Shown piece after piece: positions 25,811 through 33,017 of a stretch of 39,984 nt of DNA. This stretch comes from Anaerolineaceae bacterium (GTDB lineage Bacteria; Chloroflexota; Anaerolineae; Anaerolineales; Anaerolineaceae): contig WOYY01000060.1 in the NCBI GenBank assembly GCA_011620555.1, positions 1 to 39,984 of the forward strand, written 5' to 3'. Every line of letters begins with the position of its first letter. The stretch's first letter is position 1. The notes beneath the pieces are model-generated. The model did not search any database. It saw only the letters and a program-made list of their open reading frames with translations, and had not been told where the DNA came from. Both the position numbers and the translations under genes were made by a program.

Positions 25811-27361
25811 TCAGGGTTTTGAGCCTTTTTTATGGACGAGATCCCAGATCCCGCCGCCCGCCAGGATCAACACGCTGGCGCCGACGATCAGCCCAACGAT
25901 GACCTCAAATTCCAGTATCGGACCAAATTGCAGGTAACGGCTGAAATACCATTCGGTGAACACCAACAGGAAAACGCCTTCCACCAACAGGATCCGGCGG
26001 AACCAACGATCCTTCTGCCGGGCCGCGTAATCCAGGCTCCAGCCCGCCAAAATGGCCATCCAGGGCAGGAAGATCGTCCGGTAGCGGGGGTTATCCCACT
26101 GATCCCCGCCCGCCCGAGCGGAGGCAATCAGCACCCAGGCCAGGGCCACGACCAGGAAAACGGCCAGCCAGCGGCGTTTGGATCGGGAATCCACCTTCCA
26201 AATACGAACGGCGGCATAAATCAGCAGCGGCGCCAGAGCATACCATCCCACCGCGCGGAAAATGGCAATCCCCTTCCAGATCGCCGGGGCAGGCGTCACC
26301 AAGGCGGCGGGCAGCACCGGCTGGAGCAATCCATAGATCAGGACAAAAGGAAAAGTCAAATTTTTCGGCAGCCGATCAAGGAGGAGGGTGAGCATCCCGG
26401 AATTCAAAACCGTCAAATGTGCATCCCAACGCAGAACCTGGTCTAGCCAGGGCTTGAAGAAAGCCAGGATGGCAAGGCCGCCCAGGGCAATCGCCACCCA
26501 GCCGGCAAGCTTCGGCCAAAGTTCGTTAATCCGGCTGCTCTCAACCACCCAAACCCAAAGCACGATCGCGCCCAGACTGGGAATGGCAACCCGGTAGGAA
26601 AGGGTCAGAAATGCCAGCAAGTCCAGGCCAAAGACCGCCAGCGCGAGCTTCACCCGGTCCCGATCCAGCCAATGGGCGGCGGCCCAGATCAGCACGGTGA
26701 TCAGGAAGATCAGCAGCGGTTCCCGCATCTGGGAAGCCCCCAGGAGGACCCCATCGGGATAGAGCGCCATGATCCAGCCTGCCCAAAGGGCCGTCCTGCG
26801 GTTGAATTTCCTCTGGACCGTCACCATCAGGATCGGGATGCTGAGGCTCATAACTGTGGCGGTAAGGATTGAGATCAGGCCGGGGCGGAAAGCATCCGGA
26901 CTGAGAGTTCGATAGACCAGCGCGCTCAGCGCCAGCATACCGCCATATTGATCGGAACCCAGTTCATCATCAAAAGCGGAAAGCAGGGGGGCATCCGATT
27001 GCGCCAACGCCCAGGCCGTGCCCTCCCGGCGGTAGGCATCGTTGAAGACAAACCCAGCCTGCTGCTCGCTGTTTTCATACCCAAACCGGGGCAAGCCCCA
27101 GATCAGGAAAACGGACAGGATGATCCTCAGCCCAAAGGCAGCCAGCATCATCCAGGCCAGCACTTTCTCGCCGCCCGCCCTGTCCCAGACCAGGAGCATC
27201 ACGAACAAGCCCACAAAGGTCAGCAGAGTCGCTGCCACAAACCCCGGCAGGAAACGTCCCACGCCGAGGATGCCCTGCATGGCAGCGCCGACAGCGAGGC
27301 TGATCCCCAGGACCAGAGCTAGATAGTATTCAAAATTCCACTTCTTAGTCTGTTTCATCAT
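25811..27361 (-). CDS. Polytopic membrane protein, GT-C-like (unassigned)
   Basis: 516 residues with about eleven hydrophobic helices (YYLALVLGISLAVGAAMQGIL, TLLTFVGLFVMLLVW, WMMLAAFGLRIILSVFLIWG, PLLIFLITVLIWAAAHWL, LAVFLVVALAWVLIASARAG and others). The loop after the third helix (RFGYENSEQQAGFVFNDAYRREG) contains acidic residues in the place where GT-C mannosyltransferases keep catalytic Asp/Glu. A GGDQWDNPRYRTIFLPWMA segment near the end resembles the RY/R-rich loops of such enzymes. It is separated from the neighbouring membrane protein by 40 bases and the two are probably co-transcribed. A lipid-linked sugar transferase is the likeliest role, not proven. Confidence 0.62.
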   Translation of the reverse strand: MMKQTKKWNFEYYLALVLGISLAVGAAMQGILGVGRFLPGFVAATLLTFVGLFVMLLVWDRAGGEKVLAWMMLAAFGLRIILSVFLIWGLPRFGYENSEQQAGFVFNDAYRREGTAWALAQSDAPLLSAFDDELGSDQYGGMLALSALVYRTLSPDAFRPGLISILTATVMSLSIPILMVTVQRKFNRRTALWAGWIMALYPDGVLLGASQMREPLLIFLITVLIWAAAHWLDRDRVKLALAVFGLDLLAFLTLSYRVAIPSLGAIVLWVWVVESSRINELWPKLAGWVAIALGGLAILAFFKPWLDQVLRWDAHLTVLNSGMLTLLLDRLPKNLTFPFVLIYGLLQPVLPAALVTPAPAIWKGIAIFRAVGWYALAPLLIYAAVRIWKVDSRSKRRWLAVFLVVALAWVLIASARAGGDQWDNPRYRTIFLPWMAILAGWSLDYAARQKDRWFRRILLVEGVFLLVFTEWYFSRYLQFGPILEFEVIVGLIVGASVLILAGGGIWDLVHKKGSKP

Positions 27362-27374
27362 TCACTCAGTACAC

Positions 27375-28514
27375 TCATTGATCGGACGGGTCCACAAACC
27401 CATCCAGCGCACGCTCCGCCCGCGCCGTCCAGGTGTAGGCCGTGATAGCTGCCTTGGCCGCGGCGCCCAGCGCCTCCCGGTGGACGGGGTCCGCCTCAAG
27501 GCTCGTCAGGGCCGCCTGCCAGGCCCGAAGGTCCTCCGGTGGGCAGAAAAGGGCCATTCCTTCATTTAACACCTCATGGATCACCGGCAGGTCGCTGGTG
27601 ATGATCGGCCGGCCGGCGGCCATGTATTCAAACATTTTCATCGGGCTGGCAATCTCTGCGGAATTTCCCCCGCCACTGCCGGCGATCCGGGGGCCATACG
27701 GCATCAGCAGGACATCGGCCGCCGCCTGGTACTGCGGCAGGATGGCGTTATCCACAAAGCCCGTCAAGGTGACATTGGCCGCGCCCTCATCCTGCAGGCG
27801 CTGCCGCCAGAGGTTCACGTCATCCGGCTGGCCGCCCACCCAAAGGAAATGGAAGCGGGGAAGATTTTTCGCCAGGGCCAGCATCAATGCCATGCCTCGC
27901 CCGGCATAGAAATGGCCGGTGTAACCGACCGTGAAACCCTCCGAGAGGCCCAGGGCTTTCCGGGCTTCTGCTGGGGTGGGCAGGTCGGCAAAGCGCTCCA
28001 GTTCAACGCCATTGGGGCCAACCCGAACCTGATTCGTCTGCGAAGGCAAATCAAAGGACTCGATCAGGACCTGGCGCAGGGCTTCCGTATTCGTGAGCAC
28101 CCGCTTTGGCGTCCGAGACCGCCAGAAACGTCTGAATAGCCGGGGTCCGAAGCGCCCCGTCACCCGGTCGTGGAGTTCCAAAAGGGTCGGGATGCCGCGC
28201 CCCAGGGAAAGTACCGCCGCCTGCAAAACCCAGGTATAGACCAGATCAGGGGCCAGCTGGCGCGCCCGGCGAAGCGCCTTTAGGGCATAGTCATACCGCC
28301 GGAAGGCCAGGTTTTCCGGCAGCCATTCCACAGCAAAAGGCACGCGCAGGCCGTAATGCCCGCGCAGCTCTTCCCAGGAAGTCCCGCCGACCCCAGGTAC
28401 CAGCAAAGTGACCTCATGTCCCAGTTCGGCCAGGGCGTGGGTCGCTTTCAGCACTTGGATGCTGTTGGCGCTATTCGATGGGACAAATGATGCAGCGATA
28501 CAGACGATTCTCAT
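27375..28514 (-). CDS. Family 4 glycosyltransferase
   Basis: 379 residues from the ATG at 28514, where the protein begins RIVCIAASFVPSNSANSIQ, a normal GT4 first strand; the longer frame to 28550 adds only unrelated residues. Features: HEVTLLVPG, LVYTWVLQAAVLSLG, VRVGPNGVELERF, FTVGYTGHFYAGRGMALM, FLWVGGQPDD and a donor-site segment with SPMKMFEYMAAGRPIITSDLP, where the usual EX7E first acid is replaced by the GGGNSAEIASPMKMFEYM run. It would act in the cytoplasm on an undecaprenyl- or phosphatidylinositol-linked acceptor. It diverges from the acyltransferase/CDP-alcohol pair, so a PimA-like role is possible but speculative. Confidence 0.83.
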   Translation of the reverse strand: MRIVCIAASFVPSNSANSIQVLKATHALAELGHEVTLLVPGVGGTSWEELRGHYGLRVPFAVEWLPENLAFRRYDYALKALRRARQLAPDLVYTWVLQAAVLSLGRGIPTLLELHDRVTGRFGPRLFRRFWRSRTPKRVLTNTEALRQVLIESFDLPSQTNQVRVGPNGVELERFADLPTPAEARKALGLSEGFTVGYTGHFYAGRGMALMLALAKNLPRFHFLWVGGQPDDVNLWRQRLQDEGAANVTLTGFVDNAILPQYQAAADVLLMPYGPRIAGSGGGNSAEIASPMKMFEYMAAGRPIITSDLPVIHEVLNEGMALFCPPEDLRAWQAALTSLEADPVHREALGAAAKAAITAYTWTARAERALDGFVDPSDQ

Positions 28515-28592
28515 CAGGCGATTCCAGGATGATCCGGCACCTAAAAACAACTTTCCTCAGAATTGGGGGTTATAAAGTCTTTGACGATTGCA

Positions 28593-28601
28593 TTTATACC
28601 A
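28593..28601 (-). promoter_or_regulatory. Putative extended -10 promoter for the GT4-membrane protein genes
   Basis: TGGTATAAA on the minus strand, about 80 bases upstream of the GT4 ATG at 28514, is a near-perfect -10 with TGn extension. No strong -35 is visible. Confidence 0.4.
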
Positions 28602-28997
28602 CAGGACACCTGCCGCGGGATGAATGTTCACATCCGCTTCCTTTACCGTCCGCACCCAGAGGGTGCGGGTCCGGCCATAGCACCTTGAAATGAGCATAAG
28701 GAATGTCGACGCAACCGAGGTCGGGCGGCCCTGGTGGGATGCAGACCTCCGGATAGGCCGGGTTGCATTTTTGCCAGCGATCGGCCAGCGTAAATGTCTG
28801 GGGAAGAGCCTGGCTCAACCCCACGAAAACCAGCCGCACCAGGAAGAGCCGCCCAGGGACAGGCCATAAAAGGCGCCCAGGACCGCCTTTACGCCTTTCG
28901 GCTAGAGGGTATGACGGCGCAGTAATGAATAGAAAAGCCAGGTAACCCATCCGCCAGGCGCGACCACCAGCAATAACCAATAAGCGGACAGGACCAT
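28594..28997 (-). pseudogene. Broken small membrane protein with C-terminal CxxxxYPxVCIP-type domain
   Basis: An ATG at 28997 starts a membrane-like sequence (MVLSAYWLLLVVAPGGWV, then TWLFYSLLRRHTL) that hits TAG at 28904-28902 after 31 codons. The same frame continues beyond it with PKGVKAVLGAFYGLSLGG until a second stop. A different frame, open to 28594, holds a recognisable small Cys-rich domain: CNPAYPEVCIPPGPPDLGC, then FKVLWPDPHPLGADGKG and GCE. In intact relatives known to me this domain reads CDPSYPDVCIP…DLDC…PDPHxFDxDxDGxGCE, so the acidic calcium-like loop is also eroded. At least one nonsense and one frameshift change are needed, so it is a decaying gene. An open frame of 149 codons from 29043 includes the domain but not the membrane start. 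Confidence 0.6.
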
Positions 28998-29044
28998 TCT
29001 TTCTATCTGAATAAACGTTTGTACTTATTCTATCGTTAATCATT

Positions 29045-29074
29045 TTTACATTTTGTTTACATTCATGTTATAAA
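29045..29074 (+). promoter_or_regulatory. Putative sigma-70 promoter for the acyltransferase/phosphatidyltransferase genes
   Basis: TTTACA (29045-29050), an 18-base spacer and TATAAA (29069-29074) lie in an AT-rich stretch about 50 bases upstream of the acyltransferase ATG. The 28998-29124 interval holds no gene. Confidence 0.55.
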
Positions 29075-29124
29075 ATAGTTAATCCTATTGGAAATGGTCA
29101 TATAAATTAAAGAAAACAAGAGCA

Positions 29125-30048
29125 ATGCAGCGACAACATCAAAAAACGCCTAAAAAGAAGCTATCCTTAATTCCTCTATTGATTCACCTGGCCGTCTTTC
29201 TGGGTTGGCTTCTTCCGCGAAGGTTTGGGCGCTGGGTCGCAACCGGCCTTGGAAAACTGCTGGGAAGCCTGAAGCGTAATAAGATGGTTAAAGCTATCCG
29301 AGCCAATCAATATGTGATCCAGGGAGAAAAAATGTCTGCTGAAGCGCTGGACGAAATTCCCCAAAAGGTTTTTGTGTCAGCTGCGCGGTGCATCTTTGAT
29401 TATTTTCATTTCCTGGCCCGCCCGTGGAGGCTGCAAAAGATCGTCAGTTTCAGCCCCGAAGCTCAGGCGACCATTGACCGCTTCAAAAATGGACAAGCGA
29501 CTGTGGTCGTCGTCCCGCATCTCAGCAATTTTGACCTGGTGGGCTATGCCCTGGCCCTGAACAATATAAAAATCCAGGTGCTCTCCTTTCCCAATCCAGA
29601 TGCCACTTACAAGGTTCAAAACCACCTGCGAGAACGGACGGGCCTCAATGTCACCCCTCTGGACTTTTCAGCCTTCAGAAAGGCGCAAAAGCGCCTCAGA
29701 GAAGGCGGCACCGTCCTCACCGGACTGGACCGGCCTCTGGATGATGCCAGCGACAATAAATACAGACCGCGTTTCTTTGGATACGAAACGAATTTGCCCG
29801 TTGTTTATATCCGAATGGCCCTCGAAGCTCATGTGCCAGTGGTTGTGCTGGCCGTGCTCACCCAGCCAGATGGCAGCTATCAACTCGTGGGATCAGACCC
29901 GATCCAAATGATTCCCAGCGACGATCTGGCGACCACAATATTGACCAATGCAGAAAGGGTCCTGAAGGCTGCTGAACCCTTTATCCTCCAAAATGCCCAG
30001 CAATGGGCGATGTACTACCCGATCTGGCCTCAATTTCTGGGAGTCTGA
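29125..30048 (+). CDS. LpxL/PatA-type lysophospholipid acyltransferase family protein
   Basis: 307 residues. The basic N-terminus is followed by a membrane segment (LIPLLIHLAVFLGWLL). The acyltransferase motif HLSNFD (HX4D, His132 and Asp137) lies in VVVVPHLSNFDLVGYALA, and GGTVLTGLDRPLDD matches the second conserved block (Gly…Asp) of the LpxL/HtrB/PatA family. Such enzymes move a fatty acyl chain from acyl-CoA or ACP to a glycolipid at the inner face of the membrane. There are no lipid A genes around. The next gene is a CDP-alcohol phosphatidyltransferase, the same pairing seen in actinobacterial phosphatidylinositol mannoside loci, so a PatA-like role fits best. Confidence 0.8.
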   Translation: MQRQHQKTPKKKLSLIPLLIHLAVFLGWLLPRRFGRWVATGLGKLLGSLKRNKMVKAIRANQYVIQGEKMSAEALDEIPQKVFVSAARCIFDYFHFLARPWRLQKIVSFSPEAQATIDRFKNGQATVVVVPHLSNFDLVGYALALNNIKIQVLSFPNPDATYKVQNHLRERTGLNVTPLDFSAFRKAQKRLREGGTVLTGLDRPLDDASDNKYRPRFFGYETNLPVVYIRMALEAHVPVVVLAVLTQPDGSYQLVGSDPIQMIPSDDLATTILTNAERVLKAAEPFILQNAQQWAMYYPIWPQFLGV

Positions 30049-30071
30049 TCTTGTCGAAAGAAAGGTAATCA

Positions 30072-30830
30072 ATGCCTAATGTAGAAAAACACAAAAGAGA
30101 AAATGACATTCTGCTAGGATTTCTGGAACGTCCTGCCCTGCAATGGCTGGCCGAACACGCCCCCGCCTGGGTCACGCCGGATGGTCTGACTTCCCTTGGG
30201 ATGGGTGCTTCCGTGCTGATCTTCATCAGCTATGCCCTCACCAACATCAATCCCAACTTCCTCTGGCTGGCCAGCCTGGGCTTCATCCTGAACTGGCTGG
30301 GCGACAGCCTGGATGGGACACTGGCCCGCCACCGTCACATCGAGCGCCCGCGCTATGGCTACATGGTTGACCATTGGATTGATGCCATGAGCACCGTCCT
30401 GATCTTTGTCGGCCTCGGCCTTTCGCCTTATGTCGATCTCGTTGTGGCCTGCTTTGGCGCCATCATGTACCTGCTGCTCTCGATCATGGTCTACCTGATC
30501 ACCTATGTGACGGGCGTTTTTAGGATCACCAGCGCCAAGATCGGCCCCACTGAAATCCGAACGTTGGCCGTGGTCTTAAACACCGTGATCTTCTTCGTCG
30601 GCAACCCTCTGATAACCCTGCCCTACTTTGGCCCAACCAGTTTATACTCCTTGGCTGTTGCCCTAGTCGTCGTGGCCATGGGGATCTATTTCCTGGTGAA
30701 CGGCGCTGTTCAGTCCCGGCGATTGATGCTGCTCGATGAAAAACGCCTGGAGCGCAAACTTTCCAAGGAAAAAGAAGAAGCGAAAGAGAAGCAGTCCCCG
30801 GCCGCCCAACCCGCAGCCAGAGAAAGCTGA
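30072..30830 (+). CDS. CDP-alcohol phosphatidyltransferase
   Basis: 252 residues with about six membrane helices and the family signature D-xx-DG-xx-AR…G-xxx-D-xxx-D: Asp78, Asp81, Gly82, Arg86, Gly96, Asp100 and Asp104 (GDSLDGTLARHR, then RYGYMVDHWID). The final Asp is the usual catalytic base; all four aspartates bind metal and CDP-diacylglycerol. The C-terminal 30 residues are a charged Lys/Glu tail. The likely product is a phospholipid such as phosphatidylinositol phosphate, but the acceptor alcohol cannot be read from sequence. It lies 23 bases after the acyltransferase with AAAGAAAGG as ribosome binding site. Confidence 0.87.
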   Translation: MPNVEKHKRENDILLGFLERPALQWLAEHAPAWVTPDGLTSLGMGASVLIFISYALTNINPNFLWLASLGFILNWLGDSLDGTLARHRHIERPRYGYMVDHWIDAMSTVLIFVGLGLSPYVDLVVACFGAIMYLLLSIMVYLITYVTGVFRITSAKIGPTEIRTLAVVLNTVIFFVGNPLITLPYFGPTSLYSLAVALVVVAMGIYFLVNGAVQSRRLMLLDEKRLERKLSKEKEEAKEKQSPAAQPAARES

Positions 30831-30861
30831 CATCAGGCGGCCCTTCCAGGCAGGCCCGGAA

Positions 30862-30870
30862 TGATATAAT
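30862..30870 (+). promoter_or_regulatory. Extended -10 promoter giving a probable leaderless sbcD transcript
   Basis: TGATATAAT is a perfect -10 with the TGn extension. It ends six bases before the ATG at 30877, so transcription would start at or next to the A of the start codon. No ribosome binding site lies in between. Confidence 0.6.
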
Positions 30871-30876
30871 CACCGC

Positions 30877-32112
30877 ATGATCAAACTGCTCCACTTTGCC
30901 GACGCGCATATTGACATGGCCAATTTCGGCCGGCATGACCCGGAAACCGGGCTGCCGATGCGCGTGATGGATTTCCTGCGCTCCCTGGATGAGATCGTGG
31001 AGACAGCGATCGCGGAGCAAGTGGACCTGGTGATCTTTGCGGGCGATGCCTATAAGGACCGCGCCCCCGCGCCGACCTTTCAGCGGGAATGGGACCAGCG
31101 CATCATGCGCCTCTCCGATGCGGGGATCATGACCCTCCTGCTGACCGGCAACCACGACATCTCCCCTTCCACCGGCCGCGCCCACGCCATCCATGAGTTT
31201 GAAACGCTGAATGTGCCGCATGTCCGAGTGGCCAGCAAACCCATCCTGCTGCTGCCCAAAGACCTGGACGGCCTGCCCGTTCAGGTGCTCTGCGTGCCCT
31301 GGCTCTCCCATGTGGATTTCTTCGATTTTGAGGATTCGGACAACAACGCGCCCACCGCGGTCAATGAGGCCATTCAGGAGACTCTCAACCTTAAGATTGA
31401 AAATATCAATACAAGGATCGACCCGGAACTCCCCCTGATCCTGGCCGCCCATGCCTCCGTGGAAGGCGCGCAGTACGGCTATGAAAGACTGGCCAACATT
31501 TCCAAAGACTTTGTCCTGGATCGCAACTTCGTGACCGATCCAATCTTCGATTACGTCGCCCTGGGACACATCCATAAATCCCAGGACCTGAACGAGGGCC
31601 ATCATCCTCCGGCGATCTACCCCGGCTCCATCGAGCGGGTGGACTTCGGCGAGGAAAAGGAAAAGAAATACTTCATCCGGGCGGATATCACCAAAGGCCA
31701 GGCAAAAGTGGACTGGCGCGAACTGCGCCACATCCGCCCCTTCCTCACCCGCACAGTTGAGCTGACCGACCCGGAAGACGTCAACGCGCAGATCAAGAGC
31801 GCCTTTCCGCCGCAGGACAGGATCAAAGACGCCATCCTGCGCGTCATCGTTCACTATCCGGAAGAATTTGAACCGCTGATCAACGATGGTGAGATCCGCG
31901 CTTTGGGCGAACCGGCCTTTGAATTCCAGTTGATCAAACGGCCCCAGCGGCAATCCCGCGCCAGGCTGCCCGAAGGGGATTACGCCACCGAAAAGTCGAT
32001 GACCGAACTCCTGGAGATCTACCTGAGAGCCACCCACAAAGAGATCACAGCAGAAAAAATCGCGAGGCTGCAGAGCCTTGCCCGGTCGACCCTCGAGTCT
32101 GCTGATGATTAG
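30877..32112 (+). CDS. sbcD: SbcD/Mre11-type DNA repair exonuclease subunit
   Basis: 411 residues. All metallophosphoesterase motifs of Mre11/SbcD are present: FADAHID (Asp9, His11), FAGDAYKD (Asp57), GNHD (91-94), AAHASVEG (His192) and GHIHKSQ (231-236). The typical nuclease opening would read FSDxHxG or FADxHxG. The region after ~260 holds the capping domain, and the C-terminus (TELLEIYLRATH…) corresponds to the helical part that docks on the SbcC/Rad50 coiled coil. In a complex with SbcC it resects ends and cleaves hairpins. The usual downstream sbcC is absent: a tRNA and the zur operon follow, so the ATPase must be encoded elsewhere. Confidence 0.87.
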   Translation: MIKLLHFADAHIDMANFGRHDPETGLPMRVMDFLRSLDEIVETAIAEQVDLVIFAGDAYKDRAPAPTFQREWDQRIMRLSDAGIMTLLLTGNHDISPSTGRAHAIHEFETLNVPHVRVASKPILLLPKDLDGLPVQVLCVPWLSHVDFFDFEDSDNNAPTAVNEAIQETLNLKIENINTRIDPELPLILAAHASVEGAQYGYERLANISKDFVLDRNFVTDPIFDYVALGHIHKSQDLNEGHHPPAIYPGSIERVDFGEEKEKKYFIRADITKGQAKVDWRELRHIRPFLTRTVELTDPEDVNAQIKSAFPPQDRIKDAILRVIVHYPEEFEPLINDGEIRALGEPAFEFQLIKRPQRQSRARLPEGDYATEKSMTELLEIYLRATHKEITAEKIARLQSLARSTLESADD

Positions 32113-32143
32113 AGCCGGGGGTCAAAATGAGCCTTTATTCTGC

Positions 32144-32172
32144 TTGACACCCCCCCCGATTCTCCGTATAAT
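32144..32172 (+). promoter_or_regulatory. Consensus sigma-70 promoter of tRNA-Asn
   Basis: TTGACA (32144-32149), a 17-base spacer and TATAAT (32167-32172) match the consensus perfectly. The start site would be near 32179, five bases before the tRNA. Confidence 0.85.
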
Positions 32173-32183
32173 ATCCTACGCAT

Positions 32184-32256
32184 TCCTCGATAGCTCAATT
32201 GGCAGAGCGAGCGGCTGTTAACCGTTAGGTTCCAGGTTCGAGTCCTGGTCGAGGAG
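32184..32256 (+). tRNA. tRNA-Asn (anticodon GTT)
   Basis: The 73-base cloverleaf has acceptor stem TCCTCGA/TCGAGGA, D arm GCTC…GAGC with AATTGGCA loop, anticodon stem AGCGG/CCGTT with loop CTGTTAA, and T arm CCAGG/CCTGG with loop TTCGAGT. The anticodon GTT reads AAC and AAU. The discriminator is G and CCA is not encoded. Six T residues follow at 32258-32263 and may end transcription. Confidence 0.95.
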
Positions 32257-32579
32257 CTTTTTTATTTAAATCCGCGCCGGCGATCAAGGTGGAACGCCAG
32301 CCCTGACGCCCAACCCAAGGCGCACCAGGTGCAATAATTATGGCGCAAAAATTATTTCAAGATGAGCAATAGGTGTTATAATTTTTGCCAGGTTGCACAG
32401 ATAACGTCGTCCAAATTGCATTTGCCTTGCCCCTGGTTTACGCCGGCCGGGGGTTTCTTTTTTTAAAGGCCTTCCCGCTCATTTTCGACTCGGTTAACCC
32501 AGTTTTCAAGCTAGCCTTGACTTTCATTTTCCGATGGACTAGACTCCTTACTGATAAATATTTTCAATAAGGATACGCT
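32257..32579. other. Intergenic region between tRNA-Asn and zur
   Basis: No credible gene is seen in these 323 bases. The short open frame at 32385-32570 begins with TTG, lacks a ribosome binding site and looks random. The region holds a tRNA-distal T run, the zur promoter and inverted repeat at 32345-32388, and then about 190 bases of apparent leader before the zur ATG. Confidence 0.6.
32345..32388 (+). promoter_or_regulatory. zur-znuACB promoter inside a perfect 11-bp inverted repeat
   Basis: GCAAAAATTAT at 32345-32355 is perfectly repeated in inverted orientation at 32378-32388. Between and within the arms lie TTTCAA (32355-32360), a 16-base spacer and TATAAT (32377-32382), so the right arm covers the -10. 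This fits a zinc-responsive Zur operator controlling its own operon; binding is inferred from position only. Confidence 0.5.
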
Positions 32580-33017
32580 ATGGATTTACAGACGAAATTA
32601 AACAACGCAGGCCTGCGTATGACCCGCCCCCGCCAGGTGGTGCTCTCGATCCTGGAAGAGGCCCCGGTACCCCTCTCGCCGCAGAGCATCCACCAACACT
32701 CCATCGAGGCCGGTCAGGAGATCGGGCTGGTCTCCGTCTACCGGACGCTGGAAGTCCTGATGGAACTGGCCCTGGTCCGCAAGGTTCATGGCGCTGATGG
32801 TTGTCATGGCTATGTCATCGCCTCCCCCGGGCATCATCATCACCTCGTCTGCCATGAGTGTGACCGGGCGATCGAATTCAGCGGCAAAGAAGACCTCGCC
32901 AACCTGATGGCCCGAATTCAAAAGGAGACCGGTTACATTGTGGATGGGCACATGCTGCAGCTCTATGGCCTCTGCCCGGAATGTCAATCCAAAATGAAAG
33001 CGAGAGTCAATGAATAA
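32580..33017 (+). CDS. zur: Fur-family zinc uptake regulator (Zur-like)
   Basis: 145 residues. The N-terminal winged helix includes GLRMTRPRQVVLSILE and the recognition region IGLVSVYRTLEVL. The C-terminal dimer domain has the HHHH run (85-88) and two structural zinc pairs CHEC (91-94) and CPEC (132-135). These are Fur-family hallmarks. Assignment as Zur, as opposed to Fur or PerR, rests on the direct linkage to znuA (8-base overlap), znuC and znuB. The ribosome binding site AAGGA lies seven to eight bases before the ATG. It should repress the operon when zinc is sufficient. Confidence 0.87.
   Translation: MDLQTKLNNAGLRMTRPRQVVLSILEEAPVPLSPQSIHQHSIEAGQEIGLVSVYRTLEVLMELALVRKVHGADGCHGYVIASPGHHHHLVCHECDRAIEFSGKEDLANLMARIQKETGYIVDGHMLQLYGLCPECQSKMKARVNE

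Noticed and set aside
30526-32037. Minus-strand open frame of 503 codons
   Set aside because: It is antisense to sbcD and the phosphatidyltransferase, whose catalytic motifs are intact on the plus strand.
32184-32256. tRNA-Asn as an integration site of a mobile island
   Set aside because: No integrase, transposase or direct repeat of the tRNA 3' end was seen in the window.
32385-32570. 61-codon frame in the zur leader
   Set aside because: TTG start, no ribosome binding site, and it begins inside the predicted promoter region.
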